DNA of 64,000 bases, from the NCBI RefSeq assembly GCF_003945765.1, contig NZ_CP027712.1, positions 2,480,001-2,544,000 on the forward strand. Reading direction: 5' to 3'. This stretch comes from Pseudomonas chlororaphis subsp. chlororaphis. Lineage in GTDB: Bacteria; Pseudomonadota; Gammaproteobacteria; Pseudomonadales; Pseudomonadaceae. Made by a program: the position numbers and the translations under genes. This document shows positions 19,425 through 26,450 of the stretch, piece by piece (the stretch's first letter is position 1; the number at the start of each line of letters is the position of its first letter). The notes beneath the pieces are model-generated. The model searched no databases, had not been told where the DNA came from, and worked only from the letters and a program-made list of their open reading frames with translations.

Positions 19425-20975
19425 ATGGCCAACTTCCAGCTGTTCAACACCCAACAGGCCAAAGCGCCAGCGAGCAACACCCTGAACGCCGCCCAGGCCC
19501 CGGCCTATGCCTACAACGCCAAGCACCGCCTGGCCCAACTGGCGGTGACCGGTTGCTTGAACTCGACTTTCTACACCTCGCCCGAAGGCCAGCTGGAAGC
19601 GGTGCTGCAACTGGTGAACGAAGTCGACAGCCGTTTCGTCGCCCAGGCCGCGCGCTACGCTCGGCAACAGGGTCATATGAAAGACATGCCGGCCTTGCTG
19701 CTGGCGGCGCTGACCGCGCAACGCTCGGCCCTGGTGCCGGAGCTGTTCGCCCAGGTGGTGGACAACGGCAAGATGCTGCGCAACTTCGTGCAGATCCTGC
19801 GCAGCGGAGCGACCGGGCGTAAATCCCTGGGGTCGCAGCCCAAGCGCCTGGTGCAGAACTGGTTGAACAGCGCCACCGAACGCCAGCTGTTGCAGGCTGC
19901 GGTGGGCAACCAGCCGTCGCTGGCGGACGTGGTCAAGATGGTGCATCCCAAGCCTGGCGAGGCCTGGCGCGCAGCCTTCTTCGCCTGGTTGATCGGCAAG
20001 CCGGTGGAGGTGCAGGCGCTGCCTGAGCTGACCCGCGCCTTGCTGGCCTTTCGCAGCGGTGCGACCACGGCGGTGCCGCAGGTGCCGTTCCAGTTGCTCG
20101 GCAACGAAACCCTGAGCCGCGAGCAATGGGCCGAACAGGCGCACAATATGGGCTGGCAGGGGCTGCGCATGAACCTCCACACCCTGGCTCGCCATGGCGC
20201 GTTCCAGGTGCCGGGTTGCACCGAGTATGTGGCGGCGCGGCTGGCGGATGCCGCCGAGGTGGCCAAGGCCCGGGTCTACCCGTACCAGTTGCTGGCGGCC
20301 TACCGCATGGCCGGGGACGAGGTGCCGCAGCCGGTGCGCGAGGCGTTGCAGGATGCCCTGGAGCTGTCGCTGGCCAACGTGCCGGCGCTGCAAGGCGCGG
20401 TGGTGGTGTGCCCGGATGTCTCGGGGTCAATGCACAGCCCGGTCACCGGTTATCGCCAGGGCGCCACCACGGCGGTGCGTTGCATCGATGTGGCGGCCCT
20501 GGTGGCGGCCGCGGTGTTGCGCAAGCAGCCGGCGGCGCGGGTCATGCCGTTCGAGGTCGGGGTGGTGGATATCCGCCTCAACCCGCGGGACAGCGTGATG
20601 AGCAATGCGCAGAAACTGGCGGCCATCGGCGGTGGCGGGACCAACTGCTCGGCGCCCCTGGCACAACTGGCCAACGCCAAGTGCAAGGTGGACACCCTGA
20701 TCCTGGTCTCGGACAACGAGTCGTGGATCGATGCGCGGCGCCATGGGGCGACCGAGACCCTGCGCCAGTGGGAGCGGATCAAGGCCATCAACCCGCAGGC
20801 GCGGCTGGTGTGCATCGATATGCAACCCGGGGCCACCACCCAGGCGCCGGACCGCGAGGACATCCTCAACGTCGGTGGCTTCAGTGACGCGGTGTTCGAT
20901 GTGATCCAGCAGTTCACCGCAGGCAACTACGGTGCGCAGCACTGGGTCGAGGCGATCGAGGCGATGGCGCCCTGA
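19425..20975 (+). CDS. rsr: Ro60-like TROVE-domain RNA-binding protein (Rsr)
   Basis: 516 residues. About the first 320 residues form the alpha-helical TROVE ring (for example RYARQQGHMKDMPALLLAAL and PYQLLAAYRMAGDEVPQPVR). The remainder is a von Willebrand A-like domain with a MIDAS metal site DVSGSMHS near residue 330. This is the domain order of vertebrate Ro60 and bacterial Rsr. Ro proteins bind Y RNAs on the outside of the ring and misfolded RNA ends in the cavity; in bacteria they can tether exonucleases. The gene is downstream of a sigma-54 promoter and immediately upstream of the run of Y-RNA-like sequences, so this protein is their expected partner. Confidence 0.95.
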   Translation: MANFQLFNTQQAKAPASNTLNAAQAPAYAYNAKHRLAQLAVTGCLNSTFYTSPEGQLEAVLQLVNEVDSRFVAQAARYARQQGHMKDMPALLLAALTAQRSALVPELFAQVVDNGKMLRNFVQILRSGATGRKSLGSQPKRLVQNWLNSATERQLLQAAVGNQPSLADVVKMVHPKPGEAWRAAFFAWLIGKPVEVQALPELTRALLAFRSGATTAVPQVPFQLLGNETLSREQWAEQAHNMGWQGLRMNLHTLARHGAFQVPGCTEYVAARLADAAEVAKARVYPYQLLAAYRMAGDEVPQPVREALQDALELSLANVPALQGAVVVCPDVSGSMHSPVTGYRQGATTAVRCIDVAALVAAAVLRKQPAARVMPFEVGVVDIRLNPRDSVMSNAQKLAAIGGGGTNCSAPLAQLANAKCKVDTLILVSDNESWIDARRHGATETLRQWERIKAINPQARLVCIDMQPGATTQAPDREDILNVGGFSDAVFDVIQQFTAGNYGAQHWVEAIEAMAP

Positions 20976-20997
20976 TCGGCAAGGCATGAGATAAACC

Positions 20998-21034
20998 GTG
21001 CGCCGCTCACCCGGCGCACGCCGAAGAATTTTTG
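20998..21034 (+). terminator. Hairpin after rsr, possible weak terminator
   Basis: GTGCGCCG and CGGCGCAC form an eight-base stem (20998-21019), followed after nine bases by five T (21029-21033). The gap before the T run makes it a poor terminator. It may instead mark the processing boundary between rsr mRNA and the Y-RNA array. Confidence 0.5.
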
Positions 21035-21039
21035 TTCAT

Positions 21040-21099
21040 AGGCCCCGAATGCCGCTGTGACTACATCCAAAGACGTCCCAGCACATGTTGTCAGGGCCT
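21040..21099 (+). ncRNA. Y-RNA-like gene 1, stem-loop only, no tRNA module
   Basis: The outer helix pairs AGGCCC (21040-21045) with GGGCCT (21094-21099). Next come the shared CGAATGCC (21046-21053) and an inner helix of GCTGTGAC (21054-21061) with GTCCCAGC (21075-21082), seven of eight pairs. The shared TACATC follows at 21062-21067 in the loop, and TTGTC on the 3' side. The layout equals that of the four copies downstream, but nothing tRNA-like is inserted. At 60 bases it is the shortest copy. Its start sits six bases after the T run that follows rsr. Assignment as a Y RNA rests on the shared architecture and on the rsr neighbour. Confidence 0.6.
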
Positions 21100-21104
21100 G
21101 TGAA

Positions 21105-21189
21105 GGCACGAATGCCAGTGGCTGTACATCATGGTTATGCCGGTTCGATTCCGGCGATCAGTCACTTCTTTTGTCGTGCCACCTTTTTT
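21105..21189 (+). ncRNA. Y-RNA-like gene 2, with a T-arm only
   Basis: The outer helix is GGCACGA (21105-21111) with TCGTGCC (21174-21180). The shared ATGCC comes next, then an inner helix AGTGGCTG (21117-21124) with CAGTCACT (21159-21166), fully paired including one G-T. TACATC follows at 21125-21130. Within it is a perfect tRNA-type T-arm: GCCGG, loop TTCGATT, CCGGC (21139-21155). There is no acceptor or D-arm. Immediately after the closing helix comes ACC and six T (21184-21189), so the RNA has its own intrinsic terminator. Confidence 0.78.
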
Positions 21190-21198
21190 GCGGTTTCA

Positions 21199-21335
21199 GC
21201 GACGAATGCTGATGGAACTACATCCCAGATTCGTGATGCGGGTTCGAGTCCCGCCGGTGCCTGAAAAGGCGCCGTAGTTCAAAGGGTCAGAACACGAGTG
21301 CACGGTTTCATCGACCCTTGTCGTCGCAGTTTTTT
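21199..21335 (+). ncRNA. Y-RNA-like gene 3, full tRNA-like module
   Basis: The outer helix is GCGACGA (21199-21205) with TCGTCGC (21321-21327). The inner helix is GATGGAAC (21211-21218) with GTTTCATC (21305-21312), and TACATC is at 21219-21224. The inserted module has a T-arm (GCGGG, TTCGAGT, CCCGC, 21238-21254). An acceptor-like stem CGGTGCCT/AGGCGCCG is closed by the tetraloop GAAA (21255-21274). TA follows, then a D-arm GTTC, loop AAAGGGTCA, GAAC (21277-21293). T-arm precedes D-arm, i.e. a circularly permuted tRNA, as known for YrlA-type bacterial Y RNAs. Six T (21330-21335) follow the closing helix. Confidence 0.88.
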
Positions 21336-21353
21336 CTCCCGCCCGAGCGGGAT

Positions 21354-21461
21354 GGCAGCGAATGCCACAGGTACTACATCGTGTCGCGGGTTCGAACCCC
21401 GCCAGCCGCAAGGCTGTAGCTCAGTCGGTAGAGCAAATGTGCCTGTTCTCTTGTCGCTGCC
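21354..21461 (+). ncRNA. Y-RNA-like gene 4, full tRNA-like module
   Basis: The outer helix is GGCAGCGA (21354-21361) with TCGCTGCC (21454-21461). The inner helix is ACAGGTAC (21367-21374) with GTGCCTGT (21439-21446), and TACATC is at 21375-21380. The tRNA-like module has a T-arm GCGGG, TTCGAAC, CCCGC (21386-21402). An acceptor-like stem CAGCC/GGCTG carries a GCAA tetraloop (21403-21416). TA follows, then a D-arm GCTC, loop AGTCGGTA, GAGC (21419-21434). The GG in the D-loop and TTCGA in the T-loop would allow the normal tRNA elbow contact. No T run follows, so this copy needs processing or is read through into the next. Confidence 0.88.
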
Positions 21462-21488
21462 CGCAGGCCCTGCCTGTACCGATTGACC

Positions 21489-21607
21489 CGGCGAATGCCG
21501 GTGGAACTACAGGACAGCGTGGTCGCGGGTTCGATTCCCGCCAACCGCAAGGGGCTAGCTCAGTGGCAGAGCGCGCTGCATGTTCCGCCTTCACTGGTCG
21601 CCGTTTT
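21489..21607 (+). ncRNA. Y-RNA-like gene 5, tRNA-like module with a degenerate acceptor stem
   Basis: The outer helix is CGGCGA (21489-21494) with TCGCCG (21598-21603), then four T. The inner helix is GGTGGAAC (21500-21507) with GTTCCGCC (21582-21589). TACAGG replaces TACATC. An anticodon-stem-like helix CAGCGT/GCGCTG (21515-21520 with 21573-21578) leads into the T-arm GCGGG, TTCGATT, CCCGC (21525-21541). The acceptor-like stem pairs at only two positions (CC, GCAA, GG). The D-arm is GCTC, AGTGGCA, GAGC (21558-21572). It lies 64 bases before the rtcB start codon, so it may sit in the rtcB leader. Confidence 0.85.
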
Positions 21608-21670
21608 ATGCCGGACCACCGGCCACCGAACAAGGCTGGATTTTCAGCCACAGAAAAAAGAGTCAGGAAC

Positions 21671-22897
21671 ATGGAACACAAGACCTACCAACTGCTGGAA
21701 GTCGCCAACGGCAAGCCGATCAAGATGTGGACCGAGGGCGTGCCCGTGGAAAACGAAGCCCGCCAGCAATTGATGAACACCGCGAAGATGCCGTTCATCT
21801 TCAAGCACCTGGCGGTGATGCCGGATGTGCACCTGGGCAAGGGCTCGACCATCGGCAGCGTGATCCCCACCCTGGGCGCGATCATCCCGGCGGCGGTCGG
21901 GGTGGATATCGGCTGCGGCATGATCGCCGCCCGCACCTCGCTGACCGCAGCCGACCTGCCGGATAACCTGCACGGTTTGCGCAGCGCCATCGAACAGGCG
22001 GTGCCCCATGGCCGCACCTCGCCGCGCAGCGGCCGCGACAAGGGCGCCTGGGGCGACGTGCCGCGCCAGGCCGACCAGGCCTGGGCGGCCTTGCAGCCGC
22101 GCTTCAAGGCGATCACCGACAAGTACCCGGCGCTGGCCAACAGCAACAACCGCCAGCACCTGGGCACCCTCGGCGGCGGCAACCACTTCATCGAGGTCTG
22201 CCTGGATGAGGCCAACCGGGTCTGGTTCATGCTTCACAGCGGTTCCCGTGGCGTAGGTAACGCCATCGGCAACCTGTTCATCCACCTGGCCCAGGCGGAC
22301 ATGCGCCAGCATATCGCCAACCTGCCGGACCGCGACCTGGCCTACTTCGAGGAAGGCAGCCGGCACTTCGACGATTACGTCGAGGCCGTGGCCTGGGCCC
22401 AGGACTTCGCCCGGCACAACCGTGAACTGATGATGCAACTGGTGATCCAGGCCACCCGCAAGGTGATCAACAAGCCTTTCGAGGTGGCGCTGGAGGCCGT
22501 GAACTGCCACCACAACTACGTGCAGAAGGAGCGCCACTTCGGTGAAGAGGTGCTGGTGACCCGCAAGGGCGCGGTGTCGGCGCAGAAGGGCGAGCTGGGG
22601 ATCATCCCGGGATCGATGGGCGCCAAGAGCTTCATCGTTCGCGGGCTGGGCAACGAGGAGGCGTTCTGCTCCTGCAGCCACGGTGCCGGGCGCACCATGA
22701 GCCGCACCAAGGCCAAGAACACCTTCACCCTGGCCGACCAGATCCGCGCCACCGCCCATGTGGAATGCCGCAAGGACACCGCGGTGATCGATGAAATCCC
22801 GATGGCCTACAAGGACATCGACCAAGTCATGCACGCCCAGCGCGAGCTGGTGGAAGTGCTGCACACCCTGCGTCAGGTGGTGTGCGTCAAGGGGTAG
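21671..22897 (+). CDS. rtcB: RNA-splicing ligase RtcB (3'-phosphate/5'-OH)
   Basis: 408 residues, the same length as E. coli RtcB. Key residues are in place: Asp79 and Cys82 in GVDIGCGM, His172 in NHFIEV, His189 in LHSGSRG, His281 in NCHHNY, and the guanylylated His337 in CSCSHGAGRTMSR. It joins RNA 2',3'-cyclic phosphate or 3'-phosphate ends to 5'-OH ends using GTP and Mn2+. The frame runs far upstream through the Y-RNA array, but that part is not protein-like. The ATG at 21671 (MEHKTYQLLE) matches the family start and follows CAGGA. It is the central enzyme of this repair operon. Confidence 0.97.
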   Translation: MEHKTYQLLEVANGKPIKMWTEGVPVENEARQQLMNTAKMPFIFKHLAVMPDVHLGKGSTIGSVIPTLGAIIPAAVGVDIGCGMIAARTSLTAADLPDNLHGLRSAIEQAVPHGRTSPRSGRDKGAWGDVPRQADQAWAALQPRFKAITDKYPALANSNNRQHLGTLGGGNHFIEVCLDEANRVWFMLHSGSRGVGNAIGNLFIHLAQADMRQHIANLPDRDLAYFEEGSRHFDDYVEAVAWAQDFARHNRELMMQLVIQATRKVINKPFEVALEAVNCHHNYVQKERHFGEEVLVTRKGAVSAQKGELGIIPGSMGAKSFIVRGLGNEEAFCSCSHGAGRTMSRTKAKNTFTLADQIRATAHVECRKDTAVIDEIPMAYKDIDQVMHAQRELVEVLHTLRQVVCVKG

Positions 22898-22901
22898 AAC
22901 A

Positions 22902-24245
22902 ATGCACGACATGGACGCAGTAATAGAGGCCCCGCCCAGCTGGCATGACCAGCTGAGCGACTACGAAGCCCGCCGCGTGCGGGAAGTGATGGACACTCTG
23001 GACAGGCACAGCGCCTGGCTGGAACTGAGCCGCTTCGGCAACGGATTCGTGCGGCAGGCCGCGGTGCGTGGATTGTCCGCGCAGCCATCGGCCGAGGCCT
23101 TGGCGGCGCTGCTGGAACGTCTCAACGATTGGGTGCCCCAGGTTCGCCAGGAGGCGGCCGCGGCAGTCGAGGCGTATTGGGCGCCGGAGCACGCCGGGCT
23201 GCTGTTGCAGACCCTGGCACCGTTGCTGGCCCTTGCCAGCAAGCAGCGGGCCGACCACGGCGCGACTCTGGAGCGGGCCACCGCGGTGTTGCAACTGGCC
23301 CAGGTGCGCGACGAAGTGCAAGGGGCCTTTGGCGATTGCCGGGGCAAGGCCGCGCGCTTTGTCTTCGAGCTGTTGCTCAAGGGCGTCGAGGACCGGCCGG
23401 CGCTGCTGGCCATGGCGTTGCGCCACCCCGAGGTCAGCGTGCGGCAGATGGCAGTGGATGCCTGCGCTGAACTGCCCGACGAGCAGGCGGTGCCTTTGCT
23501 GGAAGCAGTGATGCGCAGCTGTGGTGCCAGTGTGCGGGTCAAGGCCTTGCGGCTGCTGTTGTCACGCTTGGCCGATTGTCGCGGGTACCTGGCGCAGGCC
23601 CTGCTCGACCCTTCGGGGGCCTTGCGTTGCCTGGCCCATTGGGCCGCGCCACGCCATGGGCTGGACCCACGGCAAGTGCTGCTGGACCGGTTGCAGCAGC
23701 CGGCTCCGGGCAACAAGCGCGAGTGGCTGGGCCTGCTGGGGCTGCTCAAGGAACTGCGGGAGCCACAGGCCGACGCCATGCTGCAACAGGCCCTGGCCTC
23801 GAAGGCGCTGACGGTGCGCCTGCTGGCCCTGCAGACCCTCGGCGAACGTGGCGTGGCCCAGCAGTTGGCGGCCCTGGACGATCCGTCGGACAAGGTCTTC
23901 GACTGCGCCCTCGACCTGCTGCGCGAGCAGCCCTGGGCGGCGTTCGAAGAGGCCCTGGAACAGCAGCTGGACCAGCATTGGCATGCGCTGCCGAAGGCGC
24001 GTCGCTGGGCCTTGCTGGGGCTCAAGCCGGGCTGGCGCCAGTTGCAATACCTGCTGTGTCGCCTGGATCGGGCGGGCAGCGAAGCCGCTTATTGGCGCGA
24101 GGCCCTGGCCCGTTGGTGCGATGCCCGCTACGCGATGTTCGACCCGGTGACCCCCAAGCCACTGCGAGAAGCATTGGCGCAGCGGTTGCAGGCGATGGAG
24201 GAGGCCGGTGAACTGCCTCGCGGATCGCTCAAGCGCCTGTTGTGA
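22902..24245 (+). CDS. HEAT-repeat-like protein between rtcB and rlaP
   Basis: 447 residues, start ATG 22902 with AAGGGG in the end of rtcB, four bases after the rtcB stop. The whole protein is alpha-helical and built of HEAT-like pairs of helices: LSRFGNGFVRQAAVRGLSAQ, LNDWVPQVRQEAAAAVEAYW, HPEVSVRQMAVDACAELPDE and CGASVRVKALRLLLSRL are successive units. There is no enzyme motif, signal peptide or membrane segment. Genes of this kind are seen in Pseudomonas rtc operons without a known role. HEAT solenoids bind proteins or nucleic acids, so a scaffold or RNA-binding role in repair is an inference from position. Confidence 0.85.
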   Translation: MHDMDAVIEAPPSWHDQLSDYEARRVREVMDTLDRHSAWLELSRFGNGFVRQAAVRGLSAQPSAEALAALLERLNDWVPQVRQEAAAAVEAYWAPEHAGLLLQTLAPLLALASKQRADHGATLERATAVLQLAQVRDEVQGAFGDCRGKAARFVFELLLKGVEDRPALLAMALRHPEVSVRQMAVDACAELPDEQAVPLLEAVMRSCGASVRVKALRLLLSRLADCRGYLAQALLDPSGALRCLAHWAAPRHGLDPRQVLLDRLQQPAPGNKREWLGLLGLLKELREPQADAMLQQALASKALTVRLLALQTLGERGVAQQLAALDDPSDKVFDCALDLLREQPWAAFEEALEQQLDQHWHALPKARRWALLGLKPGWRQLQYLLCRLDRAGSEAAYWREALARWCDARYAMFDPVTPKPLREALAQRLQAMEEAGELPRGSLKRLL

Positions 24246-24316
24246 ATATCGATGTACAAGGCGATCAGGCCAGCGCTGAGGTGCTGGCAATCGTCGATTG
24301 AACAGGACAAGGAATC

Positions 24317-25105
24317 ATGGAATTCAATGAACGCTACCCGCTGAGCAGCGCCATGCGCGAGCGGGTACTGGATGAGCTGGCGCGGATCGAGCGCGAGCGT
24401 AACGTGCAGGTGTTGTATGCCTGCGAATCGGGCAGCCGGGCCTGGGGCTTTGCCTCCACCGACAGCGATTACGATGTGCGGTTCGTCTATGTGGAGAAGC
24501 CCGAGTGGTTCATCCAGGTGGACGCCGGGCGGGACGTGATCGAGCGGCCGCTGGACGACGAGCTGGACATCAGCGGCTGGGAGTTGCGCAAGACCCTCGG
24601 GTTGCTGCGCAAGTCCAACCCGACCCTGCTGGAGTGGCTGGATTCGCCCCTGGTGTATCGCCGCGAGCCGGCGGCAACCGCGCGCCTGCGAGAGTTGGCG
24701 GAGGCCTTCTACAGTCCGCCGGCGGCACGCAATCACTACCTGTCGATGGCCAGGAAGAACTTCCGCGGCTACCTGCAAGGCGACAGCGTGCGGTTCAAGA
24801 AGTACTTCTACGTGCTTCGGCCGTTGCTCGCGGTGCGCTGGATCGATCAGGGGCGCGGCCGCCCGCCGATGACCTTCGCCGAGCTGCTGGGCACCGTCGA
24901 CCATCGGCCACTGCTGGACGAAGTGGATGAGTTGCTGGCCTTGAAACGCAGCGCCGACGAGGCCGCTTACGGGCCGCGGCGCCCGGCGCTGCACGCCTTT
25001 ATCGCCGCCGAACTGGAACGCCCGGTGCCCAAGCTGGCGCGCACCCATCAAGACAACGCTGTGCTGGACGCCTACTTGCGAGACAGTGTCCGGCGCTACG
25101 CCTGA
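24317..25105 (+). CDS. RlaP-type nucleotidyltransferase of RNA repair
   Basis: 262 residues. The N-terminal polymerase-beta-like nucleotidyltransferase core is visible: GSRAWGFASTDSDYDVRFVY (residues about 36-55) supplies the GS motif and paired metal-binding Asp residues, with a third acidic residue near ELDIS. The remainder is helical (NHYLSMARKNFRGYLQG and FKKYFYVLRPLLAVRW). This is the PF10127 family, named RlaP because of its repeated association with RNA-repair ligases. A role in adding nucleotides to damaged RNA ends before sealing has been proposed for the family. Here it is directly between the HEAT gene and rtcA, eight bases from rtcA, which supports that link. Confidence 0.9.
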   Translation: MEFNERYPLSSAMRERVLDELARIERERNVQVLYACESGSRAWGFASTDSDYDVRFVYVEKPEWFIQVDAGRDVIERPLDDELDISGWELRKTLGLLRKSNPTLLEWLDSPLVYRREPAATARLRELAEAFYSPPAARNHYLSMARKNFRGYLQGDSVRFKKYFYVLRPLLAVRWIDQGRGRPPMTFAELLGTVDHRPLLDEVDELLALKRSADEAAYGPRRPALHAFIAAELERPVPKLARTHQDNAVLDAYLRDSVRRYA

Positions 25106-25113
25106 GGAATGTG

Positions 25114-26145
25114 ATGAAACAGGATGTCATCGAACTGGACGGCGCCATTGGCGGCGGCCAGGTCCTGCGCAGTGCCCTGAGCCTGTCGATGCTCACCGGC
25201 AAGACCCTGCGCATCCACAACATACGGGCCCGGCGCAGTCGCCCGGGGTTGCTGCGCCAGCACCTGACCGCGGTGCTGGCGGCCGCGCAGGTCTGCGCGG
25301 CCAGGGTCTCGGGCGCCGAGCTGGGTTCCCGGGCGCTGACCTTCGAGCCGGGACCGATTCGCGGCGGCGACTACCGTTTCGCCATCGGCACCGCCGGCAG
25401 CTGCACCCTGGTGTTGCAGACCCTGCTGCCGGCGCTGTTGCAAGCCCCGGAGCCCAGCCGCGTGAGCATCAGCGGCGGCACCCACAACCCGCTGGCACCG
25501 CCGGTGGATTTCCTCCAGCAGGCCTGGCTGCCGCAACTGCGGCGCATGGGCGGGCAGGTGGAGGTGCAGCTGCTGCGCCATGGCTTCGTTCCCGCCGGCG
25601 GTGGCGAACTGCAAGCCTTTATCCAGCCCTCGACCCTGCAACCCCTGCACCTGGAACAGCGTGGCGAACTGCTCGGGCGTCGGGCCTGGGCCTTGAGCGC
25701 CGGCCTGCCGGAGCATGTGGCGGAGCGCGAATTGCGCCGCGTCGGCACTCGTCTGGAGCTGCCTCGGGAGCACCTGAGCCCGGTGCGCCTGGATGAGCAA
25801 TGCGGCCCGGGCAACGTGTTGTTGCTGGAGTTTGTCTTCGAGCACCTGACCGAGCTGTTCAGCGGTTTTGGCCAGAGCAGCCTGCGGGCCGAAAGCGTGG
25901 CCGATCGTGCCATCGACCAGGCCCGCGAGTGGCTGGATTCCGGCGCCGCGGTGGCCGAGCACCTGGCGGACCAACTGCTGCTGCCCATGGCCCTGGCCGG
26001 CGGCGGGAGCTTCACCACCCCGCGCATGAGCGAGCACCTGCAGAGCAATATCCGGGTGATCGAGGCGTTTTTGCCGGTGCGTATCGACTGTGCGACGGGC
26101 GTTCACGGGGTGCTGCGCATCGAGGTTCTAGCCCAGCGTCATTGA
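25114..26145 (+). CDS. rtcA: RNA 3'-terminal phosphate cyclase
   Basis: 343 residues. A GTG three bases upstream is too close to the ribosome-binding site, so the ATG at 25114, five bases after GAGGA, is chosen. Family features: EGLDGA-type start as VIELDGAIGGGQVLRSALSL, RARRSRPGLLRQHL, AIGTAGSCTLVLQTLLPALL, GGTHNPLAPPVDFL, and the nucleotidyl-accepting His near 308 in MSEHLQSN. RtcA adenylylates RNA 3'-phosphate ends and converts them to 2',3'-cyclic phosphates, the substrate for RtcB. It is the last clear gene of the operon; I found no strong terminator after it. Confidence 0.96.
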   Translation: MKQDVIELDGAIGGGQVLRSALSLSMLTGKTLRIHNIRARRSRPGLLRQHLTAVLAAAQVCAARVSGAELGSRALTFEPGPIRGGDYRFAIGTAGSCTLVLQTLLPALLQAPEPSRVSISGGTHNPLAPPVDFLQQAWLPQLRRMGGQVEVQLLRHGFVPAGGGELQAFIQPSTLQPLHLEQRGELLGRRAWALSAGLPEHVAERELRRVGTRLELPREHLSPVRLDEQCGPGNVLLLEFVFEHLTELFSGFGQSSLRAESVADRAIDQAREWLDSGAAVAEHLADQLLLPMALAGGGSFTTPRMSEHLQSNIRVIEAFLPVRIDCATGVHGVLRIEVLAQRH

Positions 26146-26188
26146 GCTTGTCCATCACCAGATCCGGTTCTCCGCTTGCGGCAAGTTC

Positions 26189-26407
26189 TTGCAGGTCAAG
26201 GCCGGGATGCGGCTGGAGATCGAGCGCTTTGGGATGCTCAATCGCTTGATCCATTTCCTGGTGCGGCGCATGCGGGCTCCCGAGCCGCTGAGCCTTTACC
26301 TTTTGAGCTACCGTGGAAGCGTTCTGCGCGTGCCGGCCGAGGCTGTTCACCAGCATCCGACCTATCGCCTCGCGGACTTCCGGCACTGGAGTGAACAACC
26401 CGCGTAA
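26189..26407 (+). CDS. Possible small basic protein after rtcA
   Basis: A 72-residue frame with TTG start at 26189 (or ATG 26207) shows plausible composition: MRLEIERFGMLNRLIHFLVR, then LSLYLLSYRGSVLRVPAEAV. The same frame stays open upstream into the rtcA end. No ribosome-binding site or family was recognised, and a leftward frame overlaps it. It may be the remnant of a longer gene or non-coding. Confidence 0.3.
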   Translation: MQVKAGMRLEIERFGMLNRLIHFLVRRMRAPEPLSLYLLSYRGSVLRVPAEAVHQHPTYRLADFRHWSEQPA

Positions 26408-26450
26408 GCCACCCGTCAGATGTAAGGCCCAGTCAAGCGAGGGGATGGTC

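Noticed and set aside
21139..21572. Several tRNA genes (strong T-arm and D-arm sequences such as GGTTCGAATCC-like and TAGCTCAG)
   Set aside because: The T-arm precedes the D-arm and the acceptor-like stem is closed by a tetraloop. There is no anticodon arm or CCA end in order. The units fit Y RNAs, not tRNAs.
21362..21670. N-terminal extension of RtcB
   Set aside because: The frame is open upstream but runs through structured RNA elements. The protein part before MEHKTYQLLE is not RtcB-like, and the remaining length already equals the family's.
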